From an uncultured Holophagaceae bacterium (GTDB lineage: Bacteria > Acidobacteriota > Holophagae > Holophagales > Holophagaceae), in the NCBI GenBank assembly GCA_903876615.1, contig CAIRAS010000250.1, positions 1 through 6,077 on the forward strand: 6,077 nt of DNA, read 5' to 3'. Positions 1-5,864 of this stretch are shown in pieces (within the stretch, counting starts at the first letter, position 1; every line of letters begins with the position of its first letter). Made by a program: the position numbers and the translations under genes. Below the pieces are notes generated by a model. The model worked only from the letters and a program-made list of their open reading frames with translations. It searched no databases and was not told where the DNA came from.

Positions 1-120
1 CCCCGCAAGCTCATGGGCATCGAGAGCCACGGCATGCTCCTGGCCGCCAGCGACAACGCCAGCAAGCCCTACCTGGTGGCGCCGCCGGACGACGCCCAGC
101 CCGGCTTCCTGGTCAAGTGA
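1..120 (+). CDS. metG: Methionyl-tRNA synthetase, C-terminal end (partial)
   Basis: The window opens inside this gene. The last 39 codons and a TGA stop are visible in frame 1. The visible tail has a PRKLMGIESHGMLLAAS stretch, which is characteristic of the OB-fold tRNA-binding domain (EMAP-II/Arc1p-like) at the C-terminus of many bacterial methionyl-tRNA synthetases. In these enzymes that domain helps dimerisation and tRNA binding, while the catalytic domain (not visible here) charges tRNA-Met in the cytoplasm. The stop codon overlaps the GTG start of the next gene (GTGA), which implies co-transcription and probable translational coupling. A free-standing tRNA-binding protein of the same fold (CsaA/Trbp111 type) also carries this motif, so the full-length identity depends on the upstream sequence. 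Confidence 0.8.
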   Translation, partial: PRKLMGIESHGMLLAASDNASKPYLVAPPDDAQPGFLVK

Positions 121-461
121 GGCAGCCGGTCTTCACCTTCGAGGCGGAGATCCTCACGGACGCCCCCTTCGAGCAGATCGCCACCCGGCTGCAGGGCCTG
201 GCCTCCCCCGCCGAGCTGCGCAGCCTGAGGGCGTTCCGAGGCTGGCTGCCTGTGACAGTGGCGGCCGAGACCCTCAGCCTGCGCTGGGAGCGCTCCCGGG
301 CTGGCGCCCTCGAGCAGGGGGCCATCCTGATCCGGCCCGACGACCGCGGCGCCCACCTGCGGCTGGAGGGCCGCCTGAAGGGCTGGAGCGGCTTCCTGCT
401 GCTGGGCCTGCTGCGCTGGCGCACGGACCGTCTGCTCGACCGCTTCGTGGAGGACCTGTGA
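117..461 (+). CDS. Small protein of unknown function, possibly SRPBCC-like
   Basis: This is a 114-aa protein I cannot assign to a named family. It begins at a GTG that overlaps the metG stop (GTGA) and ends in a TGA that overlaps the GTG of the nuclease gene, so it lies mid-operon and is probably translated by coupling; no good Shine-Dalgarno precedes it. It has no signal peptide. The pattern is an N-terminal strand (VFTFEAEI, residues 5-12), helices around 17-43 rich in Leu/Arg, strand-like stretches at about 52-59 and 68-85, and a C-terminal amphipathic helix from about 91 to 114 with a Leu-rich start and the ending DRLLDRFVEDL. This order resembles a shortened helix-grip (SRPBCC/START-like) fold, where the C-terminal helix closes a ligand cavity. 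That is a weak structural guess. The expression context (tRNA charging, DNA repair) gives no specific role. Confidence 0.65.
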   Translation: MRQPVFTFEAEILTDAPFEQIATRLQGLASPAELRSLRAFRGWLPVTVAAETLSLRWERSRAGALEQGAILIRPDDRGAHLRLEGRLKGWSGFLLLGLLRWRTDRLLDRFVEDL

Positions 462-1234
462 AGTTCTACAGCTGGAACGTGAACGGCTTCCGGTCGGTGC
501 TCAAGAAGGGCTTCATGGACTGGCTGGAGGAGGCCGAGCCGGACGTGCTCTCGCTCCAGGAGATCCGCGCCGAGTGGGAAGAGGTGGACCTGGACGTGCG
601 CCGCCAGCTGGAGAGCGCCTACGACGTCTGCTGGTTCCCCGCCACCAGCAAGAAGGGCTACGCCGGCTCGGCCACCCTCACCAAGAAGGAGCTGGGCTTC
701 AGCCATGTCAAAGGCCTGGGCATCCCGGCCTACGATGCCGAAGGCCGCATCATCGTGTCTCGGAAGGACCGCCTGGTCTTCATCGCAGGGTATTTCCCGA
801 ACGCCTCCTCGGGCTTGGTGCGCCTGCCCTTCAAGCGGCAGTTTGCGAGAGATCTGGCGGCGGTCGTGGCCAAGCACCATGCCACCGGTGACGAGGTGAT
901 CCTGGTGGGCGACATGAACGTGGCCCCCGAGGAGCTCGACCTGGCCCGGCCCAAGGACAACACCAAGAGCCCCGGGTTCACGCCCGAGGAGCGGGAGGAC
1001 TTCCAGCTCTACCTGGCGGCGGGCCTGGGGGATGTGCTGCGCGAGCGACATCCCGACGAGCCGGGCCTCTACACCTGGTGGACTGCCCGGGGCGGCGCCC
1101 GGGAGCGGAACGTGGGCTGGCGGATCGACCTCTTCCTCGCCAGCCGCCCGCTGTTGGCCCGCGTGACCGACGCCCGCATCCACGCCGACGTGCTGGGCTC
1201 CGACCACTGCCCCATCAGCCTCGAGCTCAGTTGA
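458..1234 (+). CDS. xth: Exodeoxyribonuclease III (AP endonuclease, EEP family)
   Basis: This 258-aa protein has the length and motifs of the ExoIII/AP endonuclease family, which cuts DNA 5' of abasic sites and degrades duplex DNA 3'->5' in base-excision repair. In order: SWNVNGFRS (N7), LQEIRA with the metal-binding E35, KKGYAGSATLTKK (64-77), GYFPN with Y112 and N115, the GDMNVA motif (D152, N154), WRIDLFL (R222, D224) and the terminal SDHCP (D249, H250). All expected catalytic positions are present, so the enzyme should be active. The GTG start overlaps the preceding TGA, with GGAGG at 449-453 four bases upstream. It is the last gene of its operon, and a strong palindromic terminator follows 11 bases after the stop. 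Whether it is closer to E. coli XthA or to the ExoA branch cannot be fixed by eye. Confidence 0.95.
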   Translation: MKFYSWNVNGFRSVLKKGFMDWLEEAEPDVLSLQEIRAEWEEVDLDVRRQLESAYDVCWFPATSKKGYAGSATLTKKELGFSHVKGLGIPAYDAEGRIIVSRKDRLVFIAGYFPNASSGLVRLPFKRQFARDLAAVVAKHHATGDEVILVGDMNVAPEELDLARPKDNTKSPGFTPEEREDFQLYLAAGLGDVLRERHPDEPGLYTWWTARGGARERNVGWRIDLFLASRPLLARVTDARIHADVLGSDHCPISLELS

Positions 1235-1245
1235 TCTCTTTATGA

Positions 1246-1289
1246 ATCCCAAAAGTAAGGGCCCCGATCGGGGCCCTTACTTTTGGGAT
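1246..1289. terminator. Perfect-palindrome bidirectional intrinsic terminator
   Basis: Bases 1246-1267 are the exact reverse complement of 1268-1289, giving 22 paired positions on paper with the turn at GATC. The core is a GC stem (GGGCCCC/GGGGCCC) flanked by AAAAGTAA on the left and TTACTTTT on the right. Either strand therefore yields a GC hairpin followed by a U-rich tract. It lies between two convergent genes (stops at 1234 on + and 1299 on -), which is where a shared rho-independent terminator is expected. The T tract is interrupted by AC, so termination strength is uncertain. Confidence 0.9.
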
Positions 1290-1298
1290 AGCGCTCGC

Positions 1299-2321
1299 CT
1301 ACTTGATCTTCTTCAGCGAGGGATCCTTGAGCATTTCCTTGGCGGTGGCGGCATTCTTTCCGGTGGGGGCCAGCTCGATGTATTTCTCGAGGTGCTGCTT
1401 GGTGCCGCGGAGGTTGTTGTCGCCGAACTCCACCATGGCCAGGAGGAAGTGGGCTTCGGCGTAGGTGGCGGAAATCTCGAGGGCCTTCAGGAAGGAGGTC
1501 TTGGCCTCCTTGGTCTGCCCGTTGTTGAAGGCCTCCACACCTTTGTTGTAGACCACGTCCGGGTTGGGCCCCTGGATGACTTCCAGGGCTGCGGTGTACT
1601 TTGTCTCGGCGGCCTTGTCCTGCTTGGCCTTGCTGGTCGCGACCAGGGCGCTGAGCACCCGCTCGTCCTTGGGATTGCGCTCCAGGGCCTTGAGCAGGTA
1701 GGGCTCGCCGGCTTCCTTGACGGCACCGGCCTGGGCCAGGCAGATGCCCAGGACCCGCTCGATCTTCAGGATCTCGGGTGCCAGGGCCGTCTTGGACTCC
1801 TCGCTCTTCAGCTTGATCATGGCCTCGCTGAGGGCCTTGTGGGCCTGCTCGACCAGGGGCAGGGCGTCCGTGTACTTGCCCTCGTTGTAGAACGGGATGG
1901 CCTGGTTGAAGGCTTCCCGGCCCTCCGCATCCAGGGCCGCCCCGGGATCCTCGGTGACCGCCGGTACGCTGCCGCTGGCCACAGCTTTGGTGCGGGCTTC
2001 GGCGGGCGTCAGCATGGTCACATTCTTGACCAGGACATCGCCAAGAGGGATCTTGATGAATTCCTTAAATTCCGTATAACCTTCGGCCGTCACGGTGAGT
2101 TCAAAGTCCTTGGGCTCCAGGCCCACCTGGAGATACCTTCCACTCTTGTCCGCGGTCAGGTCCTTGCTCCAGTTGCGGTCCGTGCGCTTCAGGTTGATTT
2201 TGACGCCGGGAATGGGCTTTCCATCTTTGCTAAGGACCTGTCCGGAGATTCGGCCGGTGGTTTCGGCCTGCACAGACAGACAGGCCACGGGGAGCATGAG
2301 GGCTAAAACAAGGCATCGCAT
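1299..2321 (-). CDS. Exported carboxypeptidase-regulatory-like and TPR protein
   Basis: This 340-aa protein has a signal peptide at residues 1-19 (hydrophobic core LVLALMLPVACL, likely signal peptidase I cleavage after SVQA), so it is predicted to be periplasmic or outer-membrane associated. Residues about 23-101 look like a CarboxypepD_reg/transthyretin-like beta-sandwich (ISGQVLSKDGKPIPGVKI, then SGRYLQVGL and TVTAEGY). After a linker come TPR-like helical pairs at roughly 134-167, 186-218, 220-250, 255-288 and 289-322. I chose the start at 2321 rather than the in-frame ATG at 2345 because GGAGGAAGA lies at 2333-2325 with ideal spacing and the shorter form begins directly with a typical signal sequence. 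Cys14 follows PVA, but this is not a convincing lipobox. TPR proteins of this kind usually scaffold other proteins; the partner is not evident. It is transcribed alone, convergent with xth. Confidence 0.88.
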   Translation of the reverse strand: MRCLVLALMLPVACLSVQAETTGRISGQVLSKDGKPIPGVKINLKRTDRNWSKDLTADKSGRYLQVGLEPKDFELTVTAEGYTEFKEFIKIPLGDVLVKNVTMLTPAEARTKAVASGSVPAVTEDPGAALDAEGREAFNQAIPFYNEGKYTDALPLVEQAHKALSEAMIKLKSEESKTALAPEILKIERVLGICLAQAGAVKEAGEPYLLKALERNPKDERVLSALVATSKAKQDKAAETKYTAALEVIQGPNPDVVYNKGVEAFNNGQTKEAKTSFLKALEISATYAEAHFLLAMVEFGDNNLRGTKQHLEKYIELAPTGKNAATAKEMLKDPSLKKIK

Positions 2322-2324
2322 GGG

Positions 2325-2333
2325 TCTTCCTCC
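2325..2333 (-). promoter_or_regulatory. Shine-Dalgarno deciding the start at 2321
   Basis: Read on the minus strand this is GGAGGAAGA, with seven bases between GGAGG and the ATG at 2321. The alternative upstream ATG at 2345 has no comparable purine tract and would place eight non-hydrophobic residues before the signal peptide. Confidence 0.8.
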
Positions 2334-2497
2334 AAACCCATCCATGGTTTCACAGGGCCCGGTCTCAGCCGAGTGCTTTTCGTCAAAAGACGGCTTTGGC
2401 TTTACAGTTAGGCCCTGGAGGTCCCGTATTCACGAGGAGGGTGCAGGAAAATTCGGGCTGTGGTAGGCTTCCCGCCAGACAACTCCTGAAAGTGTTC
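2334..2497. other. Divergent intergenic region, promoters expected
   Basis: This gap separates the minus-strand TPR gene from the plus-strand DUF1844 operon, so both promoters should lie here. It is more AT-rich around 2375-2410 than the flanking genes. A possible TTGACG -35-like element is present on the minus strand at 2386-2381, but no good -10 sits 16-18 bases downstream. On the plus strand TGGTAGGCT at 2461-2469 resembles a weak extended -10, without a convincing -35. I therefore do not call exact promoters. An imperfect hairpin lies at 2367-2395 (AGCCG and CTTTT pairing with AAAAG and CGGCT around a CGTC loop). No plausible small gene is visible. Confidence 0.5.
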
Positions 2498-2507
2498 GAG
2501 GTATCCC

Positions 2508-2795
2508 ATGACCCCAGCCATGCCCGAGGCATCCTTGACGGCTCTGATGCACCTGCTGACTGAGCAGGCCCTCCTCGCCATGGGCGTACCGCACCCGATG
2601 ATGAAGGAAGCTCCGCCCGCGAATCCCGCCGCCGCGAGGTTCTATGTCGATCTGCTCGGCGTGCTCAAGGAGAAAACAGAAGGCGCCCGCAGCGAGAGCG
2701 AGTCGGCGGAACTGCAGGAGATCCTCTACCAGCTCAGGATGCGCGCCATGGATCTGAAGCCCGCGCCCGAAGCCTCTGCAGGCTCGAAATCATGA
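2508..2795 (+). CDS. DUF1844 family small protein
   Basis: This is a 95-aa protein that I recognise as DUF1844-like. It has an N-terminal helix LTALMHLLTEQALLAMGV (10-27), a short Pro-rich turn (GVPHPMMKEAPPANP), then AARFYVDLLGVLKEKTEG (42-59) and the closing helix ELQEILYQLRMRAMDL (68-83). Family members are short cytosolic proteins, frequent in Acidobacteriota, Deltaproteobacteria and related groups, with no established biochemical role. There is no signal peptide. GAGG at 2498-2501 sits six bases before this ATG, which supports it over the ATG at 2520. It is the first gene of the forward operon, and its TGA overlaps an ATG (ATGA at 2792-2795) in frame with the next gene. Confidence 0.85.
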   Translation: MTPAMPEASLTALMHLLTEQALLAMGVPHPMMKEAPPANPAAARFYVDLLGVLKEKTEGARSESESAELQEILYQLRMRAMDLKPAPEASAGSKS

Positions 2796-2809
2796 AGCAG
2801 CGGCCAGGC

Positions 2810-2815
2810 AGGAGG
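2810..2815 (+). promoter_or_regulatory. Shine-Dalgarno deciding the start at 2822
   Basis: A consensus AGGAGG lies six bases before the ATG at 2822. The in-frame ATG at 2792, which overlaps the DUF1844 stop codon, has only a weak upstream purine stretch. Coupled initiation at 2792 cannot be excluded; it would add ten basic/polar residues ahead of the membrane signal. Confidence 0.75.
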
Positions 2816-2821
2816 GTTGGC

Positions 2822-4681
2822 ATGGGACTCAAGCGAGGCATCCGGATCACCCTCCTGGTGGCGGCTGCGTTCCTCTTTCCCGTGGCAGACCTGGTGGCCG
2901 CAGGGGTCGGCACGCCAGCCCCCTCCCCGGTGGAAACCCTCCCGGCGGTCGCGCTCAGCCACCGGGCCCGGCACCTCATGGATGCGGTGGCCGCCACCGA
3001 CCCGGAAGGCATCCGTGCCGCCCAGCTGGAAGTGGAAGCGCTGCGCCGCACCTACTCGACCATGGACATGTCGCCCCTGGTCGAGGCCATGGCCTTCTGG
3101 GCCCGCCAGCAAGGCCTGGCAGGCAAGACTTCGCTGGGGTTGGAGGGGCTCCAGGCGGTGGAACGCTGGGCGCCCGACCATCCCACCCTGCTGGGAACCC
3201 GCATCGTCCTCATGCGGCGGCAGGGCCTCCAGGGCTGGCTCTGGAGCTTCCCGGACCTGCTCCGCCTCACCCGATTACGCGTCGAGCATCCGGTGCACCG
3301 CTGGCTCTGGCTCGTCCAGCACCTGGGCATGCTCCGCCTGGCCGCGACGCTGCTGCTCTGGGGATGGGCGCTCACCATGGGGCTCCGCTACCGCAACGCC
3401 CTCAGAAACCTCTGGGAAGATGGTCTGCGGCGTCGGCGAATTCCAGCTTTCCTTGCCGCCGTGGTGGGGGCCCTCATCCTGGCAGGGCCGGTGCTTCTGG
3501 GCCTCGATCCGATGGTGGCTGCCTTCCTCTGGCTGTTCCTCCTCGCCCCTTTCCTGCTGCCTGCGGAAGTTCGCGTCACCGCCTTCATCCTGGGGTTCCA
3601 GCTGGTGCATCCCGCCCTCGCCGCCCTCGAACCCTGGGCCGCCCGGGAGCCCCAGCCCAGCCTGCTGACCCTGCAGCTGCAGCCCCAGGTCTACCCGGTC
3701 TCTCCGGCGACCCTTCGCCACCAGGCGCCGGCCGATCAGGTGTTCCTCGCGGGCTGGGCGCAGCTGCAGAATCAGGAATGGACGGCCGCTGAGGCCAGTT
3801 TCCGCAGCCTGGTGGGCCGACATCCCGAGCAGGCCGAGGTGCTGAACAACCTGGGCGTCGCAAAATTCCAGACCGGCGATCTGGCTGGCGCCCAGCAGGC
3901 CTTCGAGCAGGCCCAGTCCGTGGCCCCGAAGATGGAGGTGCTGCTGAACCAGAGCATCCTCGCCTTCAACCGGCTGGACACCGCGCTGGGCTCCTCCAAG
4001 CGTGACGAGGCCCAGGCATCGTCTCCGGAGGCCTATGCCCTCCTGATCACCCTGAACGATGCCAGTAAGGAGGCCCGCACCTACCCGATACCGCTGCCGG
4101 ATACTCCGGAGCGGGTGCAGGCCCTGAGGGATGCCGCGGGAACCGGCACGGGGGAGGGGCTGGAGCACCTCACCCAGCCCGCCTTCATCATTACCCTGCT
4201 GCTGCCTCTGCTGGGCCTCGGCCTCTTCCTGGCGAGGGTCCGGGCCAGCATCCGCATGGCCCACGCGACCCAGTGCATCCGCTGCGGCGAGCCCTTCCAC
4301 ACCACGGACAGTCCCAACGTGGAGGTCTGCCCCAAGTGCCATCACCTCTTCGTCCTCCGGGATGGTCTCCATCAGGAGAAGCGTCGGAAGAAGCTCGATG
4401 AAGTGGCGGCCCATCAGCAGGCCACCCGCTGGCTGCACAAGAGCCTGATCGTGGTGCTGCCGGGCTGTGACCTGGCCTTCCTGGGCGAGACCCGCGAGGG
4501 GCTGGTGGAGTTCCTCTCCCTCAGTCTGGCCGTGGGCATGGTCCTCGCCACGGGACGCTCGGTGCGCTATCCCGGTGAGATCCTGGCGGACCCCACCTCC
4601 ACCTGGCTGGCCGTGGGCACCGCGCTGCTGGTGCTGTTCTACGGCCGCTCCTGGTTGAAGCTGCTGCTGGGGAGGTCCTGA
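2822..4681 (+). CDS. Multi-pass membrane protein with TPRs and a zinc ribbon
   Basis: This 619-aa protein has no family I can name. It starts with a signal peptide or anchor (MGLKRGIRITLLVAAAFLF, hydrophobic to about residue 27). Residues 40-165 are helical and resemble degenerate TPR-like repeats. Likely membrane helices lie at about 171-189, 209-227, 231-247 and 250-268. A soluble segment, about 300-450, holds at least two clear TPR units (FLAGWAQLQNQEWTAAEASF, then NNLGVAKFQTGDLAGAQQAFEQA at 342-364). A further helix spans about 455-473, followed by a zinc-ribbon knuckle pair CIRC (C485, C488) and CPKC (C503, C506), a basic stretch QEKRRKK (518-524), and hydrophobic segments near 541-553, 561-577 and 594-608. 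The ribbon lies just after a membrane helix next to Arg/Lys residues, so it is probably cytoplasmic. The stop is one base before the PATAN gene, so the two products are likely made together. Function unknown; a membrane scaffold or assembly factor is a guess. Confidence 0.9.
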   Translation: MGLKRGIRITLLVAAAFLFPVADLVAAGVGTPAPSPVETLPAVALSHRARHLMDAVAATDPEGIRAAQLEVEALRRTYSTMDMSPLVEAMAFWARQQGLAGKTSLGLEGLQAVERWAPDHPTLLGTRIVLMRRQGLQGWLWSFPDLLRLTRLRVEHPVHRWLWLVQHLGMLRLAATLLLWGWALTMGLRYRNALRNLWEDGLRRRRIPAFLAAVVGALILAGPVLLGLDPMVAAFLWLFLLAPFLLPAEVRVTAFILGFQLVHPALAALEPWAAREPQPSLLTLQLQPQVYPVSPATLRHQAPADQVFLAGWAQLQNQEWTAAEASFRSLVGRHPEQAEVLNNLGVAKFQTGDLAGAQQAFEQAQSVAPKMEVLLNQSILAFNRLDTALGSSKRDEAQASSPEAYALLITLNDASKEARTYPIPLPDTPERVQALRDAAGTGTGEGLEHLTQPAFIITLLLPLLGLGLFLARVRASIRMAHATQCIRCGEPFHTTDSPNVEVCPKCHHLFVLRDGLHQEKRRKKLDEVAAHQQATRWLHKSLIVVLPGCDLAFLGETREGLVEFLSLSLAVGMVLATGRSVRYPGEILADPTSTWLAVGTALLVLFYGRSWLKLLLGRS

Positions 4682-4682
4682 G

Positions 4683-5855
4683 ATGGCACTGGAAGGCTCC
4701 CTCCGGGATTTCGACCTGTTTTCCCTCTTCAACATGATCAAGATCCAGGGGAAGAACGGCACCCTGGTGCTCTCCCAGGGCCAGGAGTTTGTGAAGGTCT
4801 TCTTCGAGAACGGGGAGATCGTTGGTTGTGACTCCAACCAGGTGCGCCTGGAGGATCGGCTGGGCACCATGCTGGTCCGCCTTGGGCGCCTCACGGACGA
4901 GGAGCTGCTGGCCATGGTCCAGCTCCAGCGCCAGACCCTTAAGCGCATGGGCACCTTGCTGCTGGAGGCGGGCAAGGTCACCTCCTCGGACCTGCAGGAC
5001 GCCCTCTTCAACCAAGCCACGGCCATCCTGCACCGCACCTTCCGCTGGGTGGAGGGAGACTATCGCTTTGACTCTATGCTGCCCCAGGATCTGGACCGGG
5101 ACCACTTCGTGCCCATTCCCGTGGACACGGTGCTCATGGAGGCCGCACGCATCCAGGACGAGTGGCCCGAGGTGGAGCGAAGGCTGCCGGGCATGGACAC
5201 GCCCCTCGGCAAGTCGGCCGGAGCCCAGGCGCTCCAGCTTGACCTCGACCGCGACGTGTCATCTCTTCTCGATGGGCGGGGCCAGATGCCGCAAGGCTCC
5301 TCCGGGCTGACCCACGAGCAGGAAGTGGTGCTGTCCTACTTCAGCCAGGCCCAGACCACCGCCGAGGTCACCCAGATAAGCCGCTACGAGGAACTGGATA
5401 CCTGCAAGGCCGTGGCTGTCCTCGTCGAGGCCGGCCTGCTGGTACCCCTTGTGGGCCAGCCCCCCAAGCAGGCCAGTCTTCGGGGCAAGGGCAGTGAGGA
5501 GGATCAGCCGCTCAAAGCCTGGGAGCCGAGTTCGCTGCTCTGGCCCCTGGTGGCGGTGGCGTTTATCGTGCCCCTGGTGATGTACGTTCCGCATCACCGC
5601 GGCTCCATGAACCTGGGCTTGGCCAGCTTGCAGCCGGTGGATGTGCGAGTGGTACCCGAGGGACCGACCCGGCTTCGCCAGGCCTGGGCTCTTCGCATGG
5701 CTTCTCCGAAAGACGGCGGTAACCTGTTGGCCAGGGAACTCGGCAGGCCCCTGGACGGGAAGAACCCCGTTCCGGATCTGGCGAGGCTTCCTGATCCCAT
5801 GATGCCTCAGGCCCATCGGGCCCCTGAGTCCGCTGCCACCCCGAAGCCGAAGTAA
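4683..5855 (+). CDS. PATAN/DUF4388 protein with MshEN-like repeat and membrane helix
   Basis: This is a 390-aa protein. Residues 1-55 (MALEGSLRDFDLFSLFNMI, then GTLVL, VKVFFENGEIVGCDS) are the classical start of a PATAN/DUF4388 domain, a signalling module found in proteins such as cyanobacterial PatA. Two similar 24-residue motifs follow at 59-82 and 88-111, each of the form R(L/M)GxxL(V/L)xxG...L...(V/L)..Q and separated by exactly five residues. This matches the pattern known for the cyclic-di-GMP-binding MshEN/GspE-N domain. Residues about 207-258 look like a winged-helix-type module common in DUF4388 proteins. A single membrane helix (284-302) follows, then a roughly 88-residue Pro-rich tail, probably outside the cytoplasm. 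GGAGG at 4671-4675 is seven bases before the ATG. The gene starts one base after the preceding stop and ends 9 bases before tdk. The domain order is clear; ligand binding is inferred. Confidence 0.92.
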   Translation: MALEGSLRDFDLFSLFNMIKIQGKNGTLVLSQGQEFVKVFFENGEIVGCDSNQVRLEDRLGTMLVRLGRLTDEELLAMVQLQRQTLKRMGTLLLEAGKVTSSDLQDALFNQATAILHRTFRWVEGDYRFDSMLPQDLDRDHFVPIPVDTVLMEAARIQDEWPEVERRLPGMDTPLGKSAGAQALQLDLDRDVSSLLDGRGQMPQGSSGLTHEQEVVLSYFSQAQTTAEVTQISRYEELDTCKAVAVLVEAGLLVPLVGQPPKQASLRGKGSEEDQPLKAWEPSSLLWPLVAVAFIVPLVMYVPHHRGSMNLGLASLQPVDVRVVPEGPTRLRQAWALRMASPKDGGNLLARELGRPLDGKNPVPDLARLPDPMMPQAHRAPESAATPKPK

Positions 5856-5864
5856 GGATTTCCG

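Noticed and set aside
113..1252. A 379-codon minus-strand open frame opposite the small protein and xth.
   Set aside because: xth is certain from its catalytic motifs. The antisense product is low-complexity and would start inside the convergent terminator.
1242..2306. A 354-codon plus-strand open frame opposite the exported TPR protein.
   Set aside because: The minus-strand frame has a signal peptide, known domains and a strong ribosome site. The plus-strand product is Gly/Leu-rich and begins within the terminator palindrome region.
2095..2466. A 123-codon plus-strand frame running into the intergenic region.
   Set aside because: Most of it is antisense to the TPR gene, it has no Shine-Dalgarno, and the product resembles no protein family.
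2381..2469. Candidate promoters (TTGACG on minus, weak extended -10 on plus).
   Set aside because: Neither has a matching partner element at normal spacing, so I mention them only within the intergenic entry.
3275..5038. A 587-codon open frame on the minus strand opposite the TPR/zinc-ribbon and PATAN genes.
   Set aside because: Its translation is Gln/Gly/His/Arg-rich with no recognisable domain, it spans two well-supported genes, and long antisense frames are common in GC-rich coding DNA.
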